In this document: positions 11,901 through 24,451 of the stretch, piece by piece
Numbering within the stretch: position 1 is the stretch's first letter
Layout of the letters: every line of letters starts with the position of its first letter
Program-made: the position numbers and the translations under genes
Notes under the pieces: model-generated
The model's input: the letters and a program-made list of their open reading frames with translations, nothing else
Told to the model about the DNA's origin: nothing
Databases searched by the model: none
DNA from: Zonotrichia leucophrys gambelii
Lineage: Eukaryota; Chordata; Aves; Passeriformes; Passerellidae
DNA length: 64,000 nucleotides
Reading direction: 5' to 3'
Assembly: GCF_028769735.1 (NCBI RefSeq)
Contig: NC_088175.1
Span: 6,448,001 to 6,512,000, forward strand

Positions 11901-14900
11901 GTCATCTTTAAGTTGCTCATTTTACCAATATGTTTCTCTTTGGTCTTGATGGAGGGAAAATCTTAGGCAATCTCAAGTATATTAAGTAGTGAAGCACACC
12001 AAGTTAGAATTGTTTAAATGGAAAATTTAGCCACATTAATAGTGCATCATCTTTTTTCTATTAAGAAAAAAAAATAGCAAAGGTTACAGGACAAAATTTA
12101 AATAAAACCAAGTTAAATAAAGACAGAGTGGCCCCATGGTGGGAAAAGAATTAGCCTAAAACAGCTTGAGAGGAAACAAACACATAGCAGGTCTATGTTC
12201 TGTATCTGTAAATAAATACAAAATTAAACACTGAAAATTGACCTAAGAGGCTCTCCTTGATTTTGGAGGAGATAATTCATTGGAAAAGTCAGAATAACAA
12301 CAGGAATAAGTCAGGTGTATTTGAAAAAAGAACTAAATTCTTAAATATTATTCAGAAAAGTATTTAAAATAACACCAACAGTGTGTGAAATGATACTTTT
12401 TTGGGTTATAGTTGTCTACATGATATTATTCTCAGTAAGTAAAGGAAAACAAGGGAAGGGCTCACTTTTCTGATTTTTTTAGTGTGAAATTCAGCCATTT
12501 TTCCAGATGTATCTAGTTGGGCAAGCCAAAAGGGTATTCTGCTGTTTCATTGAATAGAGCTCTTTGTAAATTCAGCACACTGCATTTATATAGTATTTGG
12601 CTAAGCAGCTACCTGAAGTGATGCAGAGAAAGCAGATGAAATATACTCAAATTTAATATCTTGTGCTTTCACTTGTTCTGAGAAATATTTTTCTCACTGA
12701 AATGTTAAATGCTAGTGTGAACTGAAATTAAATCTTAAGAGTAAGAAAACATCTAGGACTTCATTTTTAAAGATATAGAATAAAAAAGACTGCAAAACAT
12801 ATTCTATGAATCAACCATATAATTCCAATATGAATAATGAAATAAATTTTAATGGTATTACTAGAGGGTGAATTAAGCAGTTCTCAACTGATTAAAATGA
12901 CATTGTGCACTTTGAAACAACACTGAATAAAGCATCAGATTGGAAACCTTGTGAAACCTTGTGATCAGAGAAATATTCATAAGTTCTGATCAAGTATATA
13001 GTAAAGACAGGCCTGAATCAATGTCCTTTGTACCCTTATCCAAAGTAGACCAAAATGCTGAGGCATGTAACATTCCTGTTGTTAGTGTATCATTCAGAAT
13101 AACTTCCATGATTCAAGTTAATGCACTATGAATACTCCTGGCTTCTATTAGGAACTCTATGTCCCCTCTTCTGGACAGCAGAAATTATTTTAATTGCATA
13201 CCCTGCATGCTGGCATAAAAGAAACATTTTCACTTACTCTCTCAGTTCCACAGTTTAACTCAAAGTGTTAAAAGTGCTTCTGCTAAATATAAACCAGGTT
13301 TTCCACTAGCTCTTTTATATTTTAGATTTCTCAATATTTCTCAGTATTTCTCTTGATTTGGCAGGTCAGTCTGTTTATAGAGGCACTGACCATGATTACC
13401 TTCCGTTGGTTTTGCGTTTGCAGGAGGCAATCAGAACTTTGTAGAGTCAGGGTTTTTTCTTAAGTTTCCAAAGTTCTTCTAATTGAGAGATGAAGAGAGA
13501 CAGAAGGAGATAGAAAACTTGATGGCTTTTTAACAAATACATTTTTAAAGTGTATTTGCCTAATGGCAACATTATTAATTGAAACTTTTTAAAAGAAATA
13601 TCAAATTTGTCCTAATCTGCTAAAGTCCTATAAAAAGCAACACTGTAAGAGCTAGTAGTCTAAACATGCTGATATAGAATGGTTCTAGTTTAGGAATATA
13701 AAGCTGGTGAGGTTCAGTCTCGGGTTGCTTCTTGAGTCACTGATTGACAAAACAGCTACCATTTGATGGTTCTGGTTTCTGCTTCACCTGAAGCATTTCA
13801 GTGTGAGAATTGTAGGGGAAAAGTACAGTTCTTCTAATAAGACAAAAACTGACAGAACTGATTTTGCTCAAACGTAAGCAAAAAATTGCTGTGAATTGGA
13901 ATGAAATTTGTTAAGTATTGGCACCAGCACAGCTTGTTTTAGTACTACAATTAGAACGAGTCTGCAGCCTTCATATATCCAAACTGACATCAGTCTGGAG
14001 TGACTTTTCCAGAAAGAGTAGTATGGTGAAAAACAGAGTAATGTGTAGGCATCCTCAGCAGTGGCATGCCAAACAATGAACCATGTGGTTTACTGGTGCA
14101 GTTTTTAAAAAAAGGAACTGCTACAACATGACTGTATTTCCCTACATCCACCCAGAAGGCTGGACAGTGTGCAGAAATGGATAATTTAGTGTGTGACTGG
14201 GATGCATGTTTAAGAAAGATCTACCTTACACCATGGTATGAAATGATCTCATGACTTGTAAATAGTTTTCCCAGATTAATTATAATCCTGAAATTCAGGA
14301 ATATTTTAAATTACCCTGATTATATAGATAGATTATAGTCTTTATGTGTATACACATGATATACATAATTAGAGAAATATGCTTCATTCAAACCAACTGC
14401 AATCATGAAATGACTTTTTCCCATTAAACTTCACAGGAGGCTGTGATTACATCCTTTTTATTTTTAATATGAGTTCCCTGCAATTCCCAAGCTCTCAAAT
14501 GTTTCAAACCAGCTGTAGTAGTAGGACTTTTAATTATACTCTTGCTTAGTGAGTGACATATAGCTCTTTCTCAGTTTGAATTAGCCCTGGAAAAACAGAT
14601 AGGAGTAATATGAACTAAAAAACTAAATGCAGAACAGCTGTGGACAGAAATAAATGCCTTGATTGAAAACACTCCCCTGGTAGTTTCCTTGAATGTTGCT
14701 ATGGTACAAAAATTGCATTTTTATTGTAGGTTTTCTAAAGTGACAGGTGTTCTTTAGAGCACCTTTCCTGTGCTTTTACCTTTAATTTTAAAAACTAAGT
14801 TGTTAATTTGCAATATACTTCGATATATTGAAAAAGACAGCACATTATTTTTCTTACAGTGACTATGTGTAAATTTACCATATGTAAAATGCATCTGGAC

Positions 14901-15053
14901 AGAATCTTTTCTGGGAAAGGGTCTAGCCTGCATTGGGTGGAATTTCTGATGATTTAGATGTTATTAACAAGCTTCCTGTAATTGAAAAATAAAAAAACTA
15001 TGAAATGATTGAACTGAAAGTGATAAGCTTTATCAATTAAAAGTGTATTTTTT
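8957..15053. other. AT-rich non-coding DNA, no gene seen
   Basis: No gene or known transposon recognised. Small items: a TTTA microsatellite (about 11677-11700), an 11-bp unit repeated twice at about 12944-12963, and a perfect 14-bp palindrome at 14344-14357. Open frames are short and inconsistent between strands. Confidence 0.6.
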
Positions 15054-15087
15054 GATAAATTTTATTTCTCGATAAATTGTATTTCTC
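15054..15087. repeat. 17-bp tandem duplication
   Basis: Two adjacent 17-bp units (15054-15070 and 15071-15087) that begin GATAAATT and end TTTCTC, with one mismatch. They look like a local replication-slippage duplication in AT-rich DNA. Confidence 0.7.
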
Positions 15088-18000
15088 TTTTTTAAAACTT
15101 ATAATTTCAAAAATATTAACATTTTGTTTTAAAAATATAACCTGTGCCACTATAAATATACAAATTTTTAATTGAAAACTTAATATTTGATGCATTTTTA
15201 CTTAGGGTAAAGCAGGTTAATAGTATCTGAAAAATGAACCTGAGCCTTACTTCCATCACAGTAGCAATTCTTCAGTGCCATGGGAGTTTTTAGCAAATAA
15301 GCAGGAAAATTATAACAAAACCACCAAAACAAGTCTGTCTTAAAGTATGGTCTTTGGAAATGACACTTCCAAGTTCCCAGGTGCAGTTGGATTGTTAACT
15401 GTGTCAGCAATCCAAGCTCAGAATCCAACAGATTCTGGGCTTGGTGCTTCTCAGCTCAGTAGCACTTTGTGTAAGCAACCACACAACTTTGAAACAAACA
15501 ACAACTTGGGGCATGAATCCAGAACAGTTGCAAAAGCATAGATTTTTCTCTTTGTCTTGAAGTAGTTGTATCATTGCTGAGCATGACTTTTCATAACGAG
15601 CTGGGCTTCTAAATTCACTTTCTATCAGCTTTGTCTCGTTCATACTCAGGATTTAGCTAAGTGTTCAGATAGACATCACAAATCTCTGTTGACTTCCATA
15701 GCTAACCAATGACATGAACTGCAATTTAGAGACTTGCTTTTGATATCAGCATGATATTAGCCTGAGATAAGTGTTACAATGCTTGCTGGGGACTTGGTAT
15801 GATTACGGACATGCCCCTGCAGAGTTGGCTGGTAGAAACTGTGGCAGCATGGGGCAGAAAACCTCAAGTTCTTTGGAATGGCAATATTTTAGAGGAGTGA
15901 TAATACTTGTTTCATCCCAAAGCCTCTTAATGACGTCCTTCACTTTGGGAGGTTGGAAGTATGTACCAAACTCTCCCTGAAGAGTCAAGTGGAAAAAATT
16001 TCTCCTGGAGGAATTCAATCCAAAAATCTAACTCACATGTGTTGACTCTCTTTTCTGCTGGAGGAACGTGTCTCTCTTAACCAGGTACAGAAGGTGTCAC
16101 AAGCAGCTAGTTTAATACCTAACACTGACATTGGCTTGGGAATGTGTGTAAAATACCCAGAGCAGTGTTTCAAAGACATTTTGAATGGTGTAATTTTTGT
16201 CCATCTCACAGGACATACTACCAGAAGAAACTACACCAAGCTCCTTTTGAAATCTCCAACTAAATGCTTGAACATGCAACACTGCTAGTGCTGAATACCC
16301 TCTTTGCATACATTTTTGCATAAGAAGTTTCTATACACCTATGTAGTTCTCTTGAATCAAACAATATCACTACCCAGAGTTTAAATTCTGGATTCCTTGG
16401 CCAGATTTCTATTCTTTGAGAGTATATAGCAGTCTTCTAGCTGGTATTAATAAATAAATGTAATATTTTACACTAGAAAAAATAGCTAAAGTCAGAAAAT
16501 TTCAGTTCATACAGCATAAATAGCTGACATTTCTGTCACCTGCAGCTTCCTGAAGATTGATACATTTGGGGTTTTTATATTGCAAGATAAGCTTCATAAA
16601 ACTGTATTAGAGAAAGAATGGAGAATGAAGGCAAATATGGATTTTGCAATTACATCTGAGCATAAATCAGCTTGCTTCATATTGCTTCCAAGTTTTCTGT
16701 TCCCTTATTTTGGATAAAATGAGCTAGTTTAAACACAAACTAATGCAATTTTGAAGAAAAATGATTGTTCTTTGATTTTTGTGTTTTGATAAAAGTGATG
16801 CAGTTTTTAAACAATCTGATGTTCAACCTGAATACTTGGGCTATTTCAAGGGAATGTACAACAGCTAACCTTTCACCACCAGAATTTAAACTTGAATTAA
16901 TACCTTCATCCAGGCTGTCAGAATGTGAATGGAGCATGTTTTACAAGATCCTAAAAGTAGGCTACAAAAATGCTGCTTTCCTAACTCCATTTGATTCAAA
17001 TGGATTCCTATGTAGTATTTTCAGAATTCCTCACCACAGTTAGTTTTGCTCTGGAATCTGATAGCCAGTTGCTTTTTCAGCTGAAGCAAAACAAAATAAA
17101 CAATACAAAATTGTCCTCAAAATGAACACTGACAATAAAAGCCCAGCTGCTGTAAGAAGAAGCTGTTAATTCTTACTGGTGTGGGAATAAATCACAAACT
17201 CTAAAGGGCTTTCCTAGGATACATCCAGAGAGGAGTGGGAGGACAGTCATTGCCTTCCTTTACTTAGGCAGCATGAGAAGGACATCTCAGCCAGATCTTG
17301 GACATGAAATTTCTTCCCACTAATGAGAACTATTTTTAAAGCACTTAGAATGTTTTGTTAGCTATAGCAATAATAATGGAGTTATTAATATAGCATCACT
17401 CTGTCTAGACAGATCTATATCTAGCTGAAAATGATGAGAACAAAAAGAAGAGAAACAGATTTATTTCTGAATTCAAACATCTCTAATTCCAAAAGTTTCA
17501 CTGAGTTCCCACCACCCACCATGCTGAAATGACACTAGTGTACAAGAAGTTGGCAGAACATGATGCTTATGGCAAGCGTGCACCGTTACTTTTTTGGATT
17601 GCACCAAGGACTCACTACCATGTTTAGCAGCCAGGGCTCAAAGGTTGCTCAAAGGCCAGAGCTGATATCAAAAGTCAGGTGGCCCAGTTACACAAATAGA
17701 ACTAGAACTTGCTGTGAACCAAACACGTGTCCCCAAATGTGAGAAATGTATTTGTAAAGGATTCTCAAAACCTGACTGAATGCTCACACAGTCTTGTACA
17801 TCTGTATGTAAACTCTGAGATAATGTGTGCTGACTTAGAAAGGCCATGGAATAGAGATGACATTGTTGTGAGAGAGAGATTGAACTAGTTTCAAAGTTTC
17901 AAAACAAGTTTCAAACTATGGCTTTGCAAAAAGACGACAAAAATTAGAACTTTGAAAGATGCATTGTAGCATGACCCCGTGGAGTTAAATAATGGATGAT

Positions 18001-18189
18001 TGGTGTTAGAGGTGTTAGCAGAATTGTGTGGCAAAAGCTAATAGGCTGAAAAACATTTATAAGGTATTGTAATTTATAAGGTATTGTATCCAGAAAACAG
18101 ATTGGATTCTGATAGAATGACATTGAGTTTTACATCTCTTGTGTCTCACCCTTCTATGAGACTGATAATGGAATAAAATCTTTTAAATT
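15088..18189. other. AT-rich non-coding DNA, no gene seen
   Basis: Several open frames of 60-92 codons overlap each other on both strands between 15.2 and 17.1 kb. None has a recognisable domain, and the mutual overlaps argue against any single one being real. A 17-bp tandem duplication at 18055-18088 is listed separately. Confidence 0.55.
18055..18088. repeat. 17-bp perfect tandem duplication
   Basis: The unit ATTTATAAGGTATTGTA occurs twice back to back (18055-18071 and 18072-18088) without mismatch. The lack of divergence suggests a fairly recent slippage duplication. Confidence 0.8.
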
Positions 18190-18560
18190 GATGCACCTCT
18201 CAGCTGCCCCGTCTCTGTAGAGCTGGGAGTTTCCAACCCCCAGACTCCTGCAGATCAGCACAACTCACCTGTCCTGTTCCCTCTGGAAACCTATGGGCCT
18301 GTACCTTTGCACCACAGGCCAAGCAGCCTTGCAACCTTTCATCCTTCCAGTTCAAGCAAGTGCTCAGTTCCCCCTGCAGCACCCACATTCCCTCCTGCTC
18401 CCGGTAATCTCTTACAAACCTGTGCCATGTGTGACCACCCACCCCCAGAGATGTCCAATTCCTTCCTTTGCTTGAGAAGCTCTTCCTCTGGGAGGAGCTC
18501 CCTCAAGTCAAGCAGCTGCCTCAAACTTTCATGTACAGCAAACTGCCTTCTTCTTGCCTA
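18190..18560. other. GC-richer pocket with overlapping open frames
   Basis: This stretch is visibly richer in C and G than its AT-rich surroundings, with a C/T bias on the plus strand. Open frames of 60-84 codons exist in both strands and several frames at once, which is what low stop-codon density in GC-rich DNA produces. I recognise no protein family. It could be an old GC-rich repeat or an untranslated-region-like segment. Confidence 0.35.
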
Positions 18561-21500
18561 AGGTGCTGTTTTCCCCCTACCACCTACCAGGTTCATGGTT
18601 TAACACTTATCCAGGATAAATTATAGCTCTCATGTAGTAACAGCATTGTGCAGTTTTTATACCATGTATTGTCTGGCATTGGGAATTTGGGTAGCTCCTG
18701 AATGACAAAAATGATTCCCCAGACTAACTCTCACTCATTGAACCTTTCATTCTTTTCCTAATGTTAAAATGTGCTTTTCAACATTTTTTCAGGATTTTGT
18801 AGGTCTTCCATTTTTTTTCTGCTAGAATGTCAAATGCTTCAACTCCACTGAAAGTAGAGACCATGACTGCAATGCTGACCATTTTTCTTTTAGTGGTTCA
18901 TAACACTCCTCAGGCACAGTGCAACTCTGTGGAAATATTCAGTGGTTTTCCATATTTCTGGATGTTTTAAACTCTGCTTATTACTGTAATTTATAACTCT
19001 TGTATTTCCATCAGTGAAAAAGGTCTTGAGAAAATGTGCTTGCAGAGTTCCTCATTGGGAGAGGAATAAAGAGGGAAATACTGGGTATCAGTAGGGGTGG
19101 CAGTGTTTTACTGCAGTGAAAGCATCATGCTATGGTTATATCCTTGATCCCAAACTTGGAAACTGCACAAGGGTCTTCTACTAGCTCAATCCAAGTTCCC
19201 AAATCCTTAAATCCCCCAAACCTGTATCCCAGCAGATATCACCCAGCCAGCAATCTCATCTTCTCTGACCTCTATGTACCAAGGCCTTTCCATTCATTAT
19301 CAGTGTACTCCAGTGCTATTGATGCTTTTTCTTTGCCAGGTCACTCCAGACTCCTGAGATGATGTCTTGAAGCTTTCTCCTCCACTGTGTCCTGGATGCT
19401 CATCTGTAAGTTCCTTATTTCTGTCTACATTCAAATCCTTTTCCACCTGTGCATTCACCCCATTAACCTCCCTCCCCATTCCAAGTCTCTGTGTCTGTAG
19501 GAACAATTACTGACAGGTCAATTTATGTTTATAAAGCTATGGATTTATGAACCTTCCCCATGTCCTCTTTCATTCCCTTGGATGCTAGTGCCTGCTAGCT
19601 GTCTGAATGTATCCCCTTTCTTGGATCTGCCCTCAGAAATAAGCATGCCCCAGCCCTTGTTTCTGGCAGATCTCTAAGAAAACCTGGACACTGGCTGCAG
19701 TAATCAAAAATCTGCTCAGAGGGCAAAGGAAAACAAGAGAAGTCGGGATGAAGAGTCCATGTAGAGCCCTGTAGGAACTGCTGTCCTTCAGTTCTTGATT
19801 TATTTTACCCCTGGTGCACACTTTGCTCTTGGTTCTGTAATCACTCAGAGCAAGAAGGTCAGCTCCTAAAGGCCCACTTAAATCAGCATCTGTGGTCTAA
19901 CTGATCAGCATTACATAAGATGAATTTGAGCATAACATAACCGGTCCCAACTGAAAGGTAAATTGCTGCACAGCATATGCAAAATACATGATCATGTGAA
20001 AGATGAACAAATTGCTTGGCTTCCTTCTCCAGTTCTGTAATCTCTTCCATGTGGGAACATCTCTGTCCTCATTCAGATCCCTCATGGCCTCCATGGAGTT
20101 CTGTCCCTTCCTGCTGTGGCTCTGGCCATGAAGCAGCAGCATTTGACACGATCCTTGAAATGACTTTTCTGAATCTCTTGTTTCCATAGGGTGTTTTGTG
20201 AGGCTTTAATGAGGCTGAGGGAGAAGCAGAATGAACAGGAAGAGAGGAACCTGGGTTTGTGCCAGAACATGTGGTGGATAGTAGTAATATGATTTCTAAA
20301 ATGGAGGTGTTGCAGCCAATGAGCTCAGTATTTCCCATATTAATGAATTTTAAGGTTGGCAAGAAGCTGCTTAGACAAACACAAGAAGCGTAACTAGGAA
20401 GGATAAGAAATACTCTGTTAATATTACTCTCCCCACCCATACTTGTATGTACACAAAACCCCCTCTGTTTATTTTAAATTCTCCTCAGATTAAACAGTGA
20501 GATGACTTTAAATGACCAGTTTGGCGGCAGTTTGGAAATATTATATCCAGAGAGAATTTTATTCCCAAACTGAATTATATGTAGCAAAGTGCAAGTTAAT
20601 AATTTGGCCATGAAAGAAATAATAAGATTAAAAAGTATTTCTTAGTATCAGTCAGCCATATGTATTCCAGAACAATTAGTGGTTTTGATTATTTGGATGA
20701 GGTTCCTGTGTTGGCACTTGCTGGGAATACAGCAAAGTGGCAGTGAAAAAGAGTAGTATAAAATTTTAATTCTCTTGATACTGTCCAGAGTGGCAATATT
20801 TTTTCCCCTGAGTTATTGACCTAAACATCTATTTTGATTTTGTTGAATCCTGAAAGGGATGATGCTTTAGACTTTTTTTTTTTTTAACTAAAAATGAGTT
20901 GAAACACTAATTTTCCCAGGTTTTTTAGCTTTCCAAAGCCTGCTGAAAGGAGACAGTATTTGTTTATACCAGACTCTTCAATTTTTTGAAGGTTTCCATT
21001 GGAACTACTGTAGAAAGATAAAATGTTTTGCACATTTACTACTGTATATTCTGTTGTAGTTCTAACTTCAACACCAATATATTTCCTTTGCATTTGTGCT
21101 TTGAATTGGTTTCACTGATGAAGACACAATAAATTATACATAAAAGAAAGTGATCTTCTAAGATGATGTTCATTAGGCAGTTCTAACTTGTAACGCATCA
21201 GAAACCATATGCTTTGTGCATTGGCTCACAGCTGTAAAACTGACTTGAAATTACCAAATGAAGGCTTGGTGCCAGTTTCCAGTGAAACCAATGACAAAAT
21301 TTCATTTATTTTGATGGTTCAGAGCGAACTGTGCAATATTCACAACTACAAATTAAAAGTTTTTGGTTTTGAGCCAGTCTCATTTTTCCTTCTGCAGGTT
21401 TGTAATGCTGAAAATATAGGCAAACCCCCTTCCCCCTTTTTTAGTGTATGAAGATATTAAAAAATCTAGTCTGTTTTTCAGTCATTTTAGTCCCTTCTGT

Positions 21501-21946
21501 TTTTTCACTGCAAACCAAGTAACTCAGGGCAGTCAGGCTATAAGGAAAAGGAGACTGAAGTGTCAAGTGTTTCTGGTCACACCTCAAGTGATACAGAGAG
21601 CAGCATGCCTGTGTGAGCCCTCATAGCGTCTCAGGGGGTTGGAGGGGCAGGTGCTGTCCATCAGTGTCCATGACATTGCCAGACATACCATTCCACTGCA
21701 GATTCCATTCGTAATCTGACCGTGAGCTCAGGTTGTAAAAGGAGAGACCATTTACTTTGTGGGGAGAGGGCTGTTCAAGCACCAAAGGGGCATTTTGGGA
21801 AATGATCTCACCCTTTGTTAAAAATCCATGTAATTTATTAATATCATTGCTCTATATTGTATGGAACTGTCTGTCATCTGCACTAGGACAAAACTTGTAA
21901 CATGCCTCCAAATTAATGGTGGAAGGCTTCCAAACTGTTGAAGGGA
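18561..21946. other. Non-coding DNA, no gene seen
   Basis: Mixed-composition unique DNA. A 123-codon minus-strand open frame (20069-20440) and several shorter ones overlap each other and show no family signature. A T14 run lies near 20873-20886. Confidence 0.55.
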
Positions 21947-21989
21947 TTTCTGAACATACATCCTTTTGTTGAGGATGTATGTTCAGAAA
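21947..21989. repeat. Perfect 17-bp-stem inverted repeat (hairpin)
   Basis: The left arm (21947-21963, starting TTTCTGAAC) and right arm (21973-21989, ending GTTCAGAAA) are exact reverse complements. They are separated by a 9-base loop, TTTTGTTGA, in which the outermost bases can also pair. A perfect 17-bp stem with so short a loop is very unlikely by chance in 64 kb. No target-site duplication is evident. It may be a snap-back duplication made during replication or repair, or part of a structured RNA. Confidence 0.9.
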
Positions 21990-22932
21990 GAAAAGTGTGT
22001 GAGTGGTATCTCTTTCATGCTTCTCTTTTTTGCTTTCCCAACTTTTAAAAGATTTCTGCCCCTTTTAACCTTAGAAAAGAGGCTAGGCTTATGTCTTGTA
22101 GACATAAGTGTTCACTGTCTAAGAAGTTTGAGCCTCTTAGCAGGGAGTTCATGCTGGACTTCAAGTGAAAACCTATCCATAATCCTGGAATCATCATGAA
22201 GCAGAGCATGTTTGAGGCATTTACAGCCTCCTGGCATTGTTGCTGAGGGACAAATTCAAATGGCTGATCTGCCAGGCTTGTCAACACCTTTGAAATGTGC
22301 TGCCTCGCCTGGTCCCTCAAAAGACACCTTGGAGAGAGACAGGGAGCCAAAGTGACAGACAAAGCCAGAGTCCGCCTACTTGTCGCATTTTCTCCCCTTG
22401 TTTCCTTTCCTATTTTATAATTGCCTTTCTTTTGGCTTGTTCTTATCCCAACACTAATGTTGTAATATTGGTAAGTGGTTTAATTAGAAGATTTATTAAC
22501 TTGTGTTTTTAATCTTTTTACTGAGAAAAAGTACCAACAACTGAACATCAAAATAAAAGCTATTACACAATCCAATAGTTGGGTGCAGTCTGTCCCCTTT
22601 GAATTCCATGGCTAAATTCCCATTTGCTTTCATGGGAGCCTATTAAGGAACTAGCTAATGTTATTTTGTAATATGTATGCCACATGGGGTCTCAATTTAG
22701 TCACTTAACTAAAGGCACCCAAACAAGTGGCCTTCATTTTATTGCTGTGAATGACTCAAGTAACTAAAGGGGAAGACAAGTGCCTAATTTTAGTATGTCC
22801 ACAGTTGAATATGGTAACCACAGTCCAGTACCATAACATCATTTATATGGGTTGGCATTTATCAGTCACACTGGGAATGGCTTAATAAAGAGTGCTTCAA
22901 AAACACTTCTGTTGTGTATATCCCATAAATCT

Positions 22933-22978
22933 AAAGTAAAAGCAGATAGCAAAGGAAAGTAAAAGCAGATAGCAAAGC
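22933..22978. repeat. 23-bp tandem duplication
   Basis: Two adjacent 23-bp units beginning AAAGTAAAAGCAG (22933-22955 and 22956-22978) that differ at the last base. Probably a replication-slippage product. Confidence 0.8.
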
Positions 22979-23297
22979 AAAGAAGTAAATATGGAACAAA
23001 AATATGGGATTAGCTTGGCAAAAATAAATTAATACCTGTCTGAGGCTTTGTTCATGTTAGTAATTAATACCTTTTTTCAGTTAATTTTTAATATTTCAAA
23101 TAATTAATGTCTTAAAAATATAAAGCAATTTAAACTGTCATCAGAGCTGGGATAGGGCTTGTCTGGGGCAGCATTCTGCAATTTGGTGAAAATCCAAGTG
23201 CTTAATTTAGAGCAAAAAGAGTTCAATGCACTTGGTTATTAAACACAAAGCTATAAACAAGTGCTGCAATATTTGGGAGATAATGACCTCCAACATC

Positions 23298-23319
23298 ACC
23301 TAATTTTTAAAAATTAGGT
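23298..23319. repeat. 22-bp perfect palindrome
   Basis: ACCTAATTTTT is followed directly by its exact reverse complement, with no spacer. An uninterrupted 22-bp palindrome can extrude as a small cruciform. Its AT-rich centre makes chance formation more likely than for a GC-balanced palindrome. Confidence 0.85.
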
Positions 23320-24320
23320 TTCCAAGCCACAGTAATATAAACTAAGATACTTGGAATTTACAAAGCCATTGTTTGCTCTTTTCATAGGATGAATATTAGA
23401 ATTTCTCTTGTCTGTTTGAGGATTAAGGCCAAATCTGATTTTTTGTTACACCTTTGTAAAGAAGAATTGCAAGTTCCACTGGTTTTAAAAAACTGTATAT
23501 ATTCAGAAAGTATGGGTCTTTATAAGAATAGATGTATAAGTATCTCCTGGCTTTAAGTGTTAATCAACATATGCATCACACAGAGCATATGCATATGCCT
23601 GTCTCTTGAGACCACATATTTTATTCCTTTAGCACTTTGGCGTGTGAGCTTTGTGATTTATGCACATATATATAATGAGAAAAGTCTCATAATGTTTCCC
23701 TTCTCAGTGACACAATTGTGCTGGAGTTCTTTGCTTTTTGACAGCTTTCAGTGTGTGATTATGGGTTAGGCTTCTTTTGGTAAGCCCTGAACTATTCTTC
23801 ATTTCCCCTGGGGAGCTGTGTACAGCTTCTGCATATTTATCTCAGCTCTCCATTTTTCATTTGAATCTTCTCAAGAAAGTGACAGAATTACTTCTGGCTT
23901 CTACTTAGTGGTGTGCAAGATGCCTTTATTGTTTAGGAGAAAGGCATATTCCAGACTTTTCTAGTGTCCACCTTTCAAGCCTCAATCTTACAGGATGGGA
24001 GATCCTAATCTTCAGAATTATCTCTGCCAGTGGTCTTGCTTTGACCTTGTTTGGGCCTTCAAAACCTACATATGCTTGGTCAGGTTATATCATACTACTT
24101 CAACAGAAGATTTTGTCCAGCAAAATTTGGTAGGTCTTGAGAAGATTCCTTCACCCTAAAAACCTTTGTTGAACTCTTCCTTGTTCTTTTTTGCTGGTAA
24201 CCCCAGAATCAAGGCACCAGTAAAATTTGCCAGGAAAATGATTCCAAGAAAAAGGTACTAACCATATTCTGTGTCTTTGTCCCAGGAGATGTCTGGGTCC
24301 TAGCAGGTTGACCGTGTCAC

Positions 24321-24451
24321 TGTTGTCACGGTAGCAAGTCCACTGTGAGTAACGCAGTCTTTATGGGTAGTGCCAAGTGGTTATGTATTGTGAGTAACAC
24401 AATCTTTTGGGATAGTGCCAGGTGGTTGGAAGCAATCTCTGTGTTGTCACG
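24321..24451. repeat. Imperfect 45-bp tandem duplication flanked by a repeated 10-mer
   Basis: A unit starting TGTGAGTAAC occurs at 24344-24388 and again at 24389-24433. 33 of the first 39 positions agree, after which the copies diverge. The 10-mer TGTTGTCACG lies just before the pair (24321-24330) and again just after it (24442-24451). Direct repeats nested like this are common in the enhancer part of retroviral LTRs and in satellite-like elements, but I cannot assign a family. Confidence 0.65.

Larger units (their letters stand above)
21990..24320. other. AT-rich non-coding DNA with small repeats
   Basis: No gene recognised. It contains a 23-bp tandem duplication (22933-22978) and a perfect 22-bp palindrome (23298-23319), both listed separately. 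Open frames are 105 codons or fewer and lack domains. Confidence 0.55.

Noticed and set aside
20069..20440. 123-codon minus-strand frame
   Set aside because: Three minus-strand frames compete over the same bases and none shows a family signature.
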